From Acanthochlamys bracteata (Eukaryota > Streptophyta > Magnoliopsida > Pandanales > Velloziaceae): a stretch of DNA of 64,000 nucleotides. The DNA is taken from contig CM034135.1 of NCBI GenBank assembly GCA_019914995.1, forward strand, positions 5,520,501 to 5,584,500. The letters run 5' to 3'. The translations under genes were made by a program, and so were the position numbers. Positions within the stretch are counted from its first letter, which is position 1. Every line of letters starts with the position of its first letter. Below the pieces are notes generated by a model. It saw only the letters and a list, made by a program, of their open reading frames with translations. It did no database searches and had not been told where the DNA came from. Of the stretch, positions 1-11,783 are shown piece after piece.

Positions 1-1550
1 AAACGAAAATCACCTAAAGATTAATGTAGCGACTAAGCTTGGGAATGTCCTTCCTGCGATAAGAACCACAAATCAGTTCTTTGAAGCAATGAAACAATGC
101 TTGGTCAAGGTAGATTCAATAGTTCTTTCTTTATGTTGATATTGTTCCGACAAACGATGACCGATTGTGCAAATGAATGGTGAGTGATCGTGACATTAGA
201 AAATCTGGCGCAAATGGTACTTAAGGGTGCATGGCGCATGGTTTGCTGCGAACGATGGAGGTATCAACGCAATCGCAGCGAACAAGGAAGGAAGACGATG
301 ACACACGATTAAGCAGGATCGGACGTACAAGGGATAACCTATGTCAGCTTGGTATGATCAGGTCTCTAGCGTGAAGGTTGCCGGTCGAGTTTGGTGTTCA
401 CACATGTCGCACTCGGGTCCGACCGCAAGTTCAGGTTAGCATGATGATGGAAAGTAGAAAGCCGAGGAAGAGAAGGAAAACGATGATGGAGAAGGATTCC
501 CAACGGGATCTACAAAGTTTGCGACTACAAGGGAGGGGCAGCGTAGTTGCTACATGATCGACGAATCGCTTGTGACGAAAGGTATCTTCTTGGAGCTGGA
601 AGAAAATTGATGGATTAGCAACAAGAGGAGGAAATTCACGGGAGGATGATGGATTTACGATTGTGGGAGAGAGACTTCATGAACATGCGCGAGTATATTT
701 GTGCCTAACTTCAGCCTAATCATATATTATAATTGGGTTATATTTGAGTCAAACCCGAAATGACCCAAATCTGTTTGAACTACATGTTCGACTTCGGATT
801 GACCCAAAGTGACTTAAAGCAATATAAAGCCAAACTTAAAAGCTGATTTAAATGAGTGAATTCGGCTCGGATTGGCAAGTCAAGTTAGAATTTGCCACCA
901 TTACTAAGTAGCAACGTGATAGCAGCTAAGCTTTCTATGTAAGAGGAGAATCCTAAGTTCCTTCAACACACCACTTTGAGGAACAGCTAATGCAAACCAA
1001 ATCTCTTTCCAATATTATTGATTATATTCAAGAATTGTTCATTGTTGTAGTCTTACGAGTCTCGCACGATCTTGTATTCGGGTGAGAAGACTAGTGTTAT
1101 GTGTTTTGATTAACCCTTCTACTCTCTTAATATTATTACTGAACTTTTTCTTTTGCTCTTCCCCTCGATGTCAAATGTATACCAAACCACAAAACTCTTG
1201 TATATCTTCAGATTTGCTTGATCGATGATCTATAAATTGCTTTCCCCCACTACTTCGCAACCAATGTTAACTTTCACCAGTCTATTACTTACCTATTGGA
1301 GTTCACAAGAATAATCCACAAAAGGAATAATAGAGGTCCACAATAGAAATAATGAATACGTATATACCAAGCTTGAAGGGTACTAATGTAATTTCATAAA
1401 TGGGAAGAGTCTATTTAAGTATTATATTTGGTAGGTCTATTTAAGTATTATATTTGGTAGATCATATATTGTAGTACAAATTTATCTAGTTTGGGGTTCC
1501 TAATTGATATACGAGTTAGTTGTAGTACACTTTGGATGTTAATATGTATA
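1..1550. other. Unassigned intergenic DNA
   Basis: I see no open reading frame of convincing length and no recognisable protein family on either strand. The first 700 bases are less AT-rich than the rest and have the look of a decayed retroelement leader, but I found no terminal repeats or coding motif to support that. Confidence 0.4.
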
Positions 1551-2003
1551 TGGGATATAATATAGACACCCTATCAGTTTCTCCGGTCATATTTGGCAGG
1601 AGAGACCTCCAAATTTGATGTTTACCGTTGAATATTTAAAACTATTGAGTTGTAAGCATGCTAACAAAATTTCAATTCAACCGAATCACGAATTGACCTC
1701 GATCCGGCCACTTAATCAAGATGACTCAAAAACAAAATATGTATACTTTGTCAACTTTTATTATTTGAAGATAATATATATATTTTATAGTTTTTCTTAT
1801 TTATATCATTTTGATCAAATAATCGAATGAATGTAGATTCATAGTCCGATTGAGCTAAAATTTTGCCAGTATGTTACAGACTCGTACTTCTTCATATTAC
1901 ACGTCTACATTATTACACGATAGAAATTGAAATTGAATGTCTCCTGAATAAGAAATGGCCGTGGAGTGCACCGGAAGTACCCCTACGGAATAGAGTGCCC
2001 TTA
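1551..2003. repeat. Older, diverged copy of a fold-back element
   Basis: The left half (from GAGACCTCCAAATTTGATG near 1601) and the reverse complement of the right half (ending near 2003) resemble each other. Both resemble the cleaner fold-back at 2116-2538: for example the block reading ATCCGGCCACTTAATCAAG near 1701 and its mirror near 1810-1830. The arms are more diverged than in the neighbouring copy, so this one is older or less constrained. It codes for nothing; the short open frames across it are by-products. Confidence 0.6.
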
Positions 2004-2057
2004 TATATGTATATGTATGTATAGATACATACATATGTGTATCTACACATACATATC

Positions 2058-2101
<44 letters not shown>

Positions 2102-2115
2102 CATATATACATATG
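2004..2115. repeat. TA/TATG microsatellite between two fold-back copies
   Basis: Low-complexity run of TA, TATG and TACA units, including an uninterrupted TA tract from about 2066 to 2096. It sits exactly between the two fold-back copies. Open frames rich in Tyr and Ile here are artefacts of the repeat. Confidence 0.9.
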
Positions 2116-2538
2116 AGAAGGGATAGAGGCACTCCAATCCTTATGCACACTCCAGTGCACTCCATGGCTGTTTGTGGCCGTCGAGACCTCCAAATCTAAT
2201 CTCTATCATTGGATATGAAGAACTATGAGTCCTTAACATACTGACAAAATTTCATCCCGATCAGACTACGAATAGACCTTCATCCGGTCACTTGATAATG
2301 ATGACACAAATAGCAAAAGTTAACAAAATATATATATCTCCTTTTTTAGTCATCTTGATCAAGTGACCGGATGAAGGTCTATTCGTAGTCCGATTGGGAT
2401 GAAGTTTTGTCCATATGTTAACGACTCGTAGTTCTTCATATCCAATGGTAGAAATTAAATTTGGAGTCTCGACGGCCACAAATGGCCATGAAGTGCGCTG
2501 GAGTGTGCATAAGGATTGGAGTGCCCCTATCCCTTCCC
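2116..2538. mobile_element. Fold-back (long inverted repeat) element in a TA microsatellite
   Basis: The left arm (2116-2304) and right arm (2349-2538) are close reverse complements across their whole length of about 190 bp, with a 44-base spacer. The arms begin GAAGGGATAGAGGCACTCC and end GGAGTGCCCCTATCCCTTC. Inside them TGGATATGAAGAACTA and TAGTTCTTCATATCCA mirror each other, as do ACCTTCATCCGGTCACTTGA and its complement. TA-rich microsatellite borders both sides. The structure fits a fold-back MITE. Microsatellite-targeting MITEs are known in plants (Micron in rice), but assignment to that family is inference. No coding capacity. Confidence 0.85.
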
Positions 2539-2576
<38 letters not shown>

Positions 2577-2680
2577 CATACATATACATATATATGTATA
2601 TGTATGTATGTACATATATATGTATATATATGTATATGTATGTATGTATATGTATGTATGTATAAACATACCTATGTCTT
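2539..2680. repeat. TA/TATG microsatellite
   Basis: Continuous low-complexity TA, TATG and TACA units that flank the right end of the fold-back element. Together with 2004-2115 this looks like one microsatellite split by an insertion. Confidence 0.9.
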
Positions 2681-4390
2681 TTCGAGATCAAATTGACCCA
2701 CCCGCACCCAATATCCACCCTCTCTCTAAGAGCAAGGACAGGACTTGCAACTCTTACTTTCAGCTACTATGCTTAGCTTTTCACCATTACATAAGTAAGT
2801 GATCTTACTTGCAACTAGTTGAATCCTTATGGTCACAAAAAATGCTCATGCCAGGTGAACACCTTCCACCTCCAACTTTTGTTGCAAGATTAAATATGGA
2901 TAAAAGATTTACCAATACCTTACAATATTTTGGAGATGCGGAGAACTCAAGGAACTCGTAGGACTTTAAATCCGAAAGAATTTGAAACTCTAAAGATTTC
3001 AAATAATAAAGCAACTTGCGATTATTGACGATCGATAAAAAGCAATTAATGAAGTCGTTAAAGCCTGACAAGAAGTAGAAGACTCCCGTCAAGGGAAAAA
3101 AGAGTTTGAAAGTTAAATCTTAGTACCTTTTCTTTGGTAAGAAAAAATAATTATCTAGGAGCTCTAGGTTATTGATGGCATTGACTATATATACCATATA
3201 AGAACTACGAAAGATGGTGCATAAGCTTGGCAACTTAAGATGAGTTATGCTTTTACCGTCAAACTAACATTCTACTTATTCTTTCATCATCATATTCTAT
3301 GTCCATTAGCTTAAAGTGAGTAGCAATTGAATGTAATAATATATATACCTTGTGTTGCTCAAACATTTCTTTAAAGTCTAAATAAAGGAAGGATAGCTAA
3401 TAGTCACATATTCATTTCATTTAAGCATTAACATGATTTTCTTAGCTTAATACAGAGATTAAAGCAAAACCTTTCAACAATAACGGTAGATGTCTACCGC
3501 ACCAAAAGCTATTTCACTTTTGGTTACAACGCAAATGGAATTTGTATACGTCATTGGTAATCACAAAAAAACAAAAATACAAACTTTTTTGACAATACTT
3601 AAAGACTTCCCAAAATCACTACAGCTAAAAATTCCCAGAGACGAAAACCCTCCACCGTCAAGCACCGGTCTTTATGATGGGCAAGTTTAGAACTTGGGAA
3701 GAGAGTTATGATCACTTTGGTTTCTTAATTAACTGAATATATATATACATATACATATCCTATAATCTTATAATTTACTCATATCCAAGAAGACAAGAAA
3801 CTAAAGGGATTCAAACTTGATGATAAGCAAAGCAAGAAAACCAAGCTGGAAAGAAGACAGAGACATACATGGTTTGAGTAGTTGGCATGGAAACTTGGAA
3901 GTTGGGCATTCCTCTAACATCTTCTTCTACCCATCGCTTGTCGATCGAAAGCCCAGATGAAGGATCAAATTATCCAACGAGAAAAAGATAAAGAAATTTT
4001 GGAGAGGAGAGAACCTGCTCAAACACACAACAACCAGGAGATTTCTGATTTCGTATTGATTGCAACCCAACAAAAGAAACAAGAAAGAAAGCAAGAGAAC
4101 GGAAGAACAAAAGCTTTGACTCTTTCTCTGTGCCGAGTTTCCACCAGCTTCGAATTCCAGGATTTCCAGCCACCGCCACCACTACCATAAAAACAAACTT
4201 AAAAAATTGAAACTTGTTTATTAATTTAATTAATTTATTAGTTTGAGAGATTAATGAATAAGAAATGAATAATTGCATCATATAATGTGTAAGAAATCTG
4301 GGAAAGCGGTTGACGTTTGAGCCACGCCAATTTCTATACGTCGTTTTCTTCCCTCCATACACTCGAACCAACACTTACTGTTCACGGATT
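2681..4390. other. Unassigned; possible leader-like DNA on the minus strand
   Basis: No gene recognised. On the minus strand, 3890-4190 has a T/C-rich, leader-like composition and ends at a possible splice donor (ATGTATGTCTC near 3870). It could be the 5' end of an old gene, but I found no downstream exon that matches a known family. The open frame at 3490-3690 (66 codons) is not recognisable. Confidence 0.3.
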
Positions 4391-5449
4391 CTACTTCCCT
4401 TTCTCTAATTTTTGGTAAATTTTAATTTTTTAGGGCTACAATTTGAAATTAGATGAGTTAATGTATTTTAATGTTATACAATAATTCAAAATTATATTTT
4501 TTTATGAATCTTAAATTTTGCTTAAGTTGTACTTTTTTATTTTTATGCTTTTTTAGACAGAATTTTTACTTTTAAAAAATAATTAAAATATAAAATTTGA
4601 GATTTATTTCTAACTTATTTTAAAAATTAAATAAAACATAAAAATTAAACTTATTTATAATTATTTTAAATTTTTTATTTTTTATTTTTATTTTTGTCAA
4701 ATTTAATAAATTAAATATAAAATCTGAACTTTATTTCTAATTTATTTTAAAAATAATTAAAAAAGTAAAATTAAAATTTATTTCTAATTTATTTAAAATA
4801 TGTATTACTATTTTTTATCTTTATAAAATTTAATTATCAATATTTGAAGCATATTTAACAGAAAAATCTGAACTGTAGGATTTGTTTGGGTAAATAAGGC
4901 GTGTTGTCTAATAGATGCTTTTTGTAATAAAAGTCTGGTCAAGCAAACGTTATAACTGGGGTTCCAAGGCGGCTGCTGTTTTCTAGATTTTATACTAATT
5001 TTGAACAAAAACATTGAGAAAAGAATAAATATTCTAGAATCTCTTGTTATTAAACCACTCACTAGATTTGACTTAAGATAGGACTGTTATTAATAATCCT
5101 TCTCGACCCGTTTTGTATTTTGTGACTCAATTTTTTTTACAAAAGTAATTTTTTTAACTTTTTTTAAAAGAGAGTAGCTGTTAACTTTTTTAGAAAAAAG
5201 AGAAGTGTATTTGGATAAATTTAATTTTTTTTGAAAAAAAGTTGAAAAAAATGTTTGATAAGTAAGAACTGAAAAGTCAAATAAAAGAATAAATGACTAA
5301 AATATTCTTAACTATATAATAAATTATATATAATTTTATGTATTATTTATTTTTTCTTAGTATTTTCTAACACTAATAATAAATTCATGAATATTTTCTA
5401 ATAATAATTAATATTATAAACTAATAATTAGTTATAAAGATGTAACTAA

Positions 5450-5485
<36 letters not shown>

Positions 5486-5903
5486 ATTATTATTATCTAT
5501 TTATAATGAACAAGTAATGAACTAATGAATTGCAAAATGTAAAATAAGCTTTGCTAGTAATTGATACTTGCAAAAGGTTTATGAACGTCTACGTGGCACC
5601 ATGTGAATTGATACACATAGCAACATGCTTTCTGAGATTATAGGATTCAGCTGAAAATCTGCACTTGGTATAGAGTGTGATATATAATATCCAAAGTTTG
5701 AATTATAACCACAAACAGCAATAGGAGTACTGACAATACAATATTACAACTCTGCTTCATGAAGATTTTGTCGGAAAAGGAAAAAAAAAGTCAACTTCTA
5801 ACGTATATACCACAAACAGTAAAGACTGATCTCTCATTACAGTTGTATTGCAGAAACTATTTAAAGGGACAATACATAGGGAGAGAAAAATCTTCGGTGA
5901 ACT
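4391..5903. other. AT-rich intergenic DNA with small microsatellites
   Basis: Very AT-rich, with poly-A/T runs and a TA then TTA microsatellite near 5455-5495. A sequence GTGTATTTGGATAAA near 5206 resembles the terminal repeat of short TIR elements seen elsewhere in this window, but I could not define an element with two ends. No gene seen. Confidence 0.5.
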
Positions 5904-6269
5904 CTAAAAGGTCAACTTACAAGTTACAACTGTTACGAACAAAAGAATCAGTATACTAGAAACATTGTCTTGATGACTATTACAAATGCTATTCAAGAAT
6001 GTTGTTGCAACTTGCAAGTAGGGAAAGTCGTATTTGAGGAACTCTTTTGTCCAATAAATACTGTATTGTGGAATACCAATCTCAAGCCATGGTTTCATGT
6101 TGCCATCATATTGAATGACTGTTACACTTTCAATATCCGTTCTTCTGAAATTTGAATCATGACCGAGCATCAAAATATGCCATCTTTTGCTTAGAGCTAT
6201 TGTATGGTTAAAGAAAGTTAGTTGGCTAATGGGCATGCTACCTACCTTATATGGCCGTGTTCCTTTCCC
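5904..6269 (-). pseudogene. GAUT-type (family GT8) glycosyltransferase C-terminal exon relic
   Basis: The minus-strand frame reads as the C-terminal end of a galacturonosyltransferase (GAUT) of family GT8, Golgi enzymes of pectin and cell-wall synthesis. Diagnostic stretches are KVGSMP (usual KLGTLP), TFFNHTIALSKRWHILMLGH (usual TFYN..LD..WHVLGLG), then IQYDGNMKPWLEI (usual VHFNGNMKPWL) and YWTKEFLKYD. A plausible splice acceptor, TTTCTTAG, precedes it at 6270. After the KYDFPYLQ stretch, where GAUT proteins soon end, the frame runs on about 30 unrelated residues. Only about 90 of the usual 500 or more residues are present, and no other GAUT exon was found nearby. I call it a captured or decayed exon; expression as a chimeric transcript with the leader at 7435-7840 cannot be excluded. 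Confidence 0.65.
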
Positions 6270-7434
6270 CTAAGAAACGAGAGTCATAGATAAAATTAAA
6301 GACAAAATTGAGATGGTTACATATTCATGATAACAGAAAAGCAATCCTAATAACAGAAAAATAACTATACTTATGGTTTATTATAAATATTTATAATACT
6401 AATAATTGAAACGCTATGATGAAACTAAAGCATAGTTTTAACCATCCCATACTGTATCCAGAATCTATCATATGCAATAACATATCATACTTAATCACAC
6501 CAACAAATTAAGGAACCCTACTTTTGTAGCCTTATTTCTCCAGAGTAATAAGAACATGCTTTGCATGAAATCCTACAGTTTGTTAGTTAGTTCAGTGGAA
6601 AACCAACGAGCGCTTATAAAGACTAATGATCAACAAGATTATACAAAACCATAAGAAACCAACTACAAATGCATAAATTTCCTTCGTAAAAGCAAGCAAT
6701 CCAAAAACTAAAATCATTATCAGTCACATGCTTTCTTGGTAAGATTGACAAATGACTTTAATATTTCAAAGGCATTTCATTCAAGATTGTTTCTTGCAAA
6801 CTAACAGTCAGTTCATTAGGGCAATTTACCGTAACAGGATCGAGCTTCTTAGTAACATAGAAAATCTAAACATAAATTTCCAGCATACCATCTCTGAATG
6901 ATTTATGGTTTAACTACAAAACCAAGACCATCTTAACTCCCACAAAGGCATCACAAAACTTTTTATACGTAAGCTACTGATCAAGGACTTCTTCACCAAC
7001 TTAAATCAATAAATCATAGCTTATAAGACTTTTCTTGCCCATTTCTTCAACAAACAGAAAATTTGATTACACAAATATCAAACGACAACCTATAGAAAAC
7101 CCAGAACACAATCACTGTAACACACTCAAACAATAACATACTGTAGAAAAATTAACAAACATATACACCTAATAATCAAATATGAACAACTTAGTGATTA
7201 CATATTCCATAAAACGCAGTTACTCATACTTATCAGTTCATCGAAAACTTTTCAACAAACAGAAATCTAAATTCAATAAATTTTTAAAAGGAGCATCTAT
7301 TTCCAAACTAGATCGAATGATCGATAGAAACACCCCCATCAACCCAACAATTTAACAGCAAAGAGAATAAAAATTATAGAAATCAAAATAACAAAAATCC
7401 ATAATCTGGAAGCTATTAGTTTCGTACCTTTGAA

Positions 7435-7840
7435 ATTAATGGACGAAGCAACACAGAGAAGGGGGCTTAGCAATGACAATAGCTCTGAAGGGCCGAGGGA
7501 GGGGAGGACTTCGAATCACGCTCGCCTGGAAGAGAAGGAGATGAGGTGAATCTAAGAAAAAAGCTTGCTGGGAAGAGAAGTAAACGAGGGAGTGAATATT
7601 AGTGTCGGAGAAAAAACACGCTCGCCGAGACAAAAAAATCGCTGGACCGATTGGGGGGGGAGGAGCAGATAGAGAAAAACCCTCTAAATCGATTTGGGAG
7701 AGAAGATGACTGAAATGAGAGAAGTACGTGAGAATGAGTAAGGGATATAAGAAATATATACATATGTAATTGTGTGAACATAATGGGGTCAAACTTGTCA
7801 CTTCCAAATCTTGGAAGAAAATGTCGCGCGCTTATAAAGG
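7435..7840 (-). promoter_or_regulatory. TATA box and CT-rich leader-like exon, minus strand
   Basis: On the minus strand a TATA-like sequence (CTTTATAAGC, 7831-7840) is followed by roughly 370 bases of C/T-rich sequence typical of a plant 5' untranslated leader, ending at a good donor (CAAAG then GTACGAAAC near 7425-7433). The next recognisable minus-strand exon is the GAUT relic about 1.1 kb downstream. The open frame of about 120 codons across it resembles no protein I know and is probably untranslated. This may be a promoter plus first exon captured together with the GAUT exon. Confidence 0.4.
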
Positions 7841-8835
7841 AAAAAGTTATTCCGAATAAATTTTTTTTTCCTTAACTTATAAGTCAAAAAAGTAATTTAT
7901 AAGTTGACTATCCGAACATCATATATCTACTGTTTAAAGCTTTTTCCAACTTATAAATTAGAAAAAGCTAATCCAAACAGCCCCAAAATGTACTGCTAAG
8001 GTTATTTCTTTTATTCTTATGATAGAATATTTAGTTCAAATGGCCAAACGTAGTGGATGAATAGTGGTTACCCAATAAAAAAAAATCATAAAAAAAGACG
8101 TGTTTATTTATTAAAAAAATTAAAAGTAAACTTCTAAAAAGTGAACACAAAGTAAGCTATTAGAAGTAAATTTGTGAGAATAATTTTATAAAAATAAATA
8201 TAAAACATACCTACAAATGAATTTTTGAATTAAAAAATTAATTTAAAAATTATTTACGGTGAAGTAAATAAGTTCTAATCTGCTATCTCCATTTACGAAT
8301 CTTAATAGCAGATCGGGAGCATTACAGTGAAGCTGGTGTTTGGATACGCCTACTTTTAGCTGCCGTAAGCAGCTTTAAACAGTAAAAATAAAAAGCTTCG
8401 AAACGAAGCTTTTCAAATAAAGCCGTGCGGAGCTTTTCTTACTAGGTCTGTGAAATGTCTATTTTGTTCAAGATATAGCATAATTACAAATATAAATATT
8501 TTCAATCGAATTTATTTCTTCACCTTTTTCTCATTTCTTCGCTGCTTCACCCATTTACTCCGCTCTCGCGATTTCGCTCCTTCTCCGAAAGCGATGTTCT
8601 TCCTTCCGGCGCCGATCCTATCAATCCTACATTTTTTATTTTTTGCCTGCTCCAGCTTTTCCTTAAATCTTCACAATCAATTCTTTCTCTCTCTCATTCA
8701 ACCAACGAAGTGAACGAAGCAGCGGCGACGCTAGAATGTATTTTTGATCCTTTCCCTCTGCCGCATCAGTAGCGGCGGAGATACTGCTGCTTCTTTTATT
8801 CACGGTGGCGGTACTAGCCAACGCTATCGATCTGC
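7841..8835. other. Non-coding DNA with short TIR-element ends
   Basis: A terminal-repeat-like sequence AATCCAAACAGCCCC lies at 7970-7984 and a similar but opposite one, GTGTTTGGATACGCC, at 8337-8351. Both resemble the ends of short AT-rich plant TIR elements. From 8500 to 8835 the sequence is T/C-rich and leader-like, running into the kinase relic. No independent gene. Confidence 0.4.
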
Positions 8836-9327
8836 TTGCCGATTCTTCTATTCACGGTTGCAGATCTACTTGCCACAGCTGGGAATTTTGATTCAAGCTG
8901 TATTGTTGTAGCTGGGAGCTCGCGGACGGGAACTTCATATAAAGCAGTGCTTCGTGATGGCTCAGTGCTAACCGTTAAACGACTCCATGGCCATGTGTTG
9001 ACGGAGAAGCAGTCTAGAGCTGAAATGGCCCGGTTTGGGCAGCTTCGCCATCCCAACCTTGTGCCAGTCCATGGGTTTTGTGTGGTGGAGGACGAGCGGC
9101 TTCTGATCTATATAAATATGCCAGATGGTGCTCTATCCACAAATCTTGGTGATAATAGTTTGGTGCTTGACTGGTCTGCTAGGCTCTGAATTGCCGTTAC
9201 TGCTGCGCTTGGGCTTGCCTGGCTCCATCACGGCTTGTAGATGCATTACCTTCATTAGAGTTTCACCTCTGCCGCAGTCCTCCTAGATGAGGACAATGAA
9301 CATCGAATTACTGACTTTGGGGTTGCG
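8836..9327 (+). pseudogene. Kinase-domain relic of a BIR-type LRR receptor-like kinase
   Basis: The frame encodes the N-lobe of a receptor-like kinase close to the BIR (BAK1-interacting) group: an ADLLATAGNF entry, TGTSYKAVLRDGSVLTVKRL (glycine-rich loop region and VAIK-like lysine), then RHPNLVPVHGFCVVEDERLL. Beyond 9189 homology continues through in-frame stop codons: LAWLHHG, a degraded catalytic-loop region, then LLDEDNEHRITDFGVA (the activation-segment start). No signal peptide, leucine-rich repeats or transmembrane segment is present, and homology stops abruptly at about 9327, where nodulin-like sequence begins. This is a truncated, non-functional kinase fragment. The BIR assignment rests on recalled family resemblance. 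Confidence 0.75.
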
Positions 9328-10105
9328 ATGCTGGTTTTTTTATATCTCTTTAGCTCTGCTACCTACCTCATGGTTATGATCATCATTGAGAAACGCATAA
9401 TATTTCACCGTGTTGAGTACGCCATCAGTGCTGCCGTAGATATCTTCATCATCCTCCTCCCACTCGCCGTTGTAATTCAAGAAGAAGTTTCTCTAGCACG
9501 AAGAAGAAGGAATCATCCTTACCTTAGTTTTCTGCTTATCTAATATGTTCAAGCCGCCGGAGAGAGGCGAAGACTACTCGATTCTTCAAGCACTAGTTAG
9601 CATCAACATGCTCATTCTCTTCTTCGCTACTATCTGTGGAGTCAGTGGCACGTTGACGGCGATCGACAACATGGACCAGATTGGTGAATCGCTCGGCTAC
9701 CCCAAACGCAACATCAGTGTATTGTCAAGAGAGCATTGAAGCCAAGAGAGCAGAAACTTTACATCATTGAAGCACAGAGAGGAGAATATTGTCATCGTTA
9801 CTTCGACAGGCGGCAGAGACTTTACGTGTATGGGAGTTCAGTGTTTCAAGCTTTCATTTTTGATTATCACCGCCGTCACCACTGCAGGAGCTCTGGTTTC
9901 ACTGTTTCTTGTTTGGAGAACGAGAAATTTCTACAAAGGAGGTATATACTCAAGGTTTAGGAATGCCACTGTCGCCGTTCTCGGAGCCGGAGAACAATTG
10001 AATGGTGGTGGTAAAGAGCTTGATGCTGCAGTGAAAGACGAAGATGAAAGCGAGATGAAGGAGAAGAAGAATGAGAACGGGACGTTAAACAAAGTTTGGA
10101 GCTAA
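9328..10105 (+). pseudogene. Internally deleted nodulin-like (NFD4-type) major-facilitator relic
   Basis: Three blocks of a plant nodulin-like/NFD4 membrane protein occur in order but in different frames. These are a transmembrane block (9328-9540, with FHRVEYAISAA and LLPLAVVIQEE), the block beginning FKPPERGEDYSILQAL with ATICGVSGTLTAIDN (9545-9735), and the C-terminal membrane block GVQCFKLSFLIITAVT with FLVWRTRNFYKGGIY (9767-10105). A stop and a frameshift separate blocks one and two. Much of the second transporter half is missing between blocks two and three. It cannot make a full transporter. It abuts the kinase relic directly, so two unrelated host genes are joined here. Confidence 0.75.
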
Positions 10106-10233
10106 CTACGATTGATTAGCTAGCTAATTAATTTATACAATGGAAATTTAAGGTATAGTTAACAGTGATCTTGAATATACTTAATCACAAAGGAGTTTGT
10201 TGCTTGAAATAGTTCCATCATGTGAGGTTCTTA

Positions 10234-10815
10234 GCCCTGTTTAGCTCGAGAAAAACACAACACAATAAATTATTTATTAAATTTATATAGATTTAAATAC
10301 ATATCAAAATAGTTTACTAATTTATAGTAATAATACTAAATTTTTAATATAAATTTTTTAAATAATTATTTAGATATATTTTTCAAATTTAATATTATAA
10401 TAATAGTTATATAATCAATATTTAAATTAATTATTGATTGATATCAATAATAAATTTATTAATAAATTTATAAATATTGATATAAATAATTATTTATATA
10501 ATTTTTACATAATAAAATTATTAAATTTAAAAAATAAATAATATATCAAAAAGAATTAAAAATTTCATAATATATCAATTATTATATATTTAGAGATATT
10601 TTAGTCATTATATATCTCATACAAAAATAACTATAAGCTTAACCAAATACTTCATTCATATTTCAGCATTCAAAAGTACGATACAGTAAAAATTTATCCA
10701 AATATTTTTTAGTATAAAGCTGCTTTTATAGCAAAAACTTCACAGCCGCTTACAACAGCACTCTAAAACAGCTTTACTTCAAAAATACAAAAATTTCAGC
10801 ACATCCAAACAGGGC
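10234..10815. mobile_element. AT-rich MITE-like element with CCCTGTTT ends
   Basis: The left end is GCCCTGTTTAGC and the right end is the mirror, ending CATCCAAACAGGGC. The interior is extremely AT-rich and has no coding capacity. Ends of this type are common in plant hAT and PIF-type MITEs. I found no clear target duplication. The right end could instead close a larger unit whose left end is GTGTTTGGATACG at 8337, enclosing the kinase/nodulin composite. Confidence 0.5.
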
Positions 10816-11783
10816 CATAATAGTATGGACAAATTTGTTACAATAATGTCTAAGAGTCCATCTAGTTAGAATTTAAATTTTTTAAAAAGTTTGAGTTTCA
10901 TTAGTAAATTATTATTTATTCCTTACTAGTGTTAGGTGTTGCAGTTGGCAGAAGTCATAACTAAAGATAAATTGTATTAATCTTAGAACTCTACTAGTAA
11001 GATATAGGTTACTATAAATAAGAAATTCAACACCTCATATGATTAAGTAAAAAAAATATATCAATTTAACTTTTTGCTATTCTCGCTTTATTTTGTCATA
11101 CTTCTCGTCATGTTTCCTAATTATGTTGTAAAAATGGTATTAGAGCTATATTAATTCTATGAAAAATCAAGCACAGTCATATAATTATTTTAGCAAGATT
11201 TGCATTAATAAGCCACTAATTAAGGTAATATGTCGACTTTATTAGAGTTGATCAATTTGATCCATAATTATTTTCTATGATCAATGCCACTATAATTTTG
11301 TTGGCCGTATCAAGAAGAATTCATCATGCATAGTATATTTCCAAATACTTATTTTATTTATTGGCCGATTTCAAGTTTTCTGAGTAATCGACCGCTTACT
11401 AATTTTGAGGACAAGATTGATTTTTAAGGGGATAAAATGTTACAATACTATAGAAGAAGTCCTAATTGAATATGAGGTTATTTCGTTTAGAACTTTACCC
11501 TCAAAATATGAGTTCTATTTATAAATAAGATGTTCAATAACTTATATGATAAAAAAAACTATATATATCAGTTTTTTCCTTCTATTCTCATCTTGTTCTG
11601 TATACTTCTCATATTGTTCCTTAGTTACGATCGTATAGCGACTCTCTTAACTGATTTGTTGAAACTGAATACCTATTAATGGAATCCCGAGATAGATGTA
11701 GCTTCAAGCAGCTAAAGATAACTATGACTGCCACTCCCGTACTTGCAACACTAAACTTCAATCAAGCCTATCGCTAGAAACAA
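10816..11783. other. Unassigned AT-rich intergenic DNA
   Basis: No gene, RNA or complete repeat recognised. Confidence 0.4.

Noticed and set aside
1897..2802. Several overlapping open frames rich in Tyr, Ile and His on both strands
   Set aside because: They are translations of TA/TATG microsatellite and fold-back arms, with no protein-like composition.
7436..7807. Minus-strand frame of about 120 codons as a protein gene
   Set aside because: Composition is that of a C/T-rich leader, there is no family resemblance, and a TATA box and donor fit an untranslated exon better.
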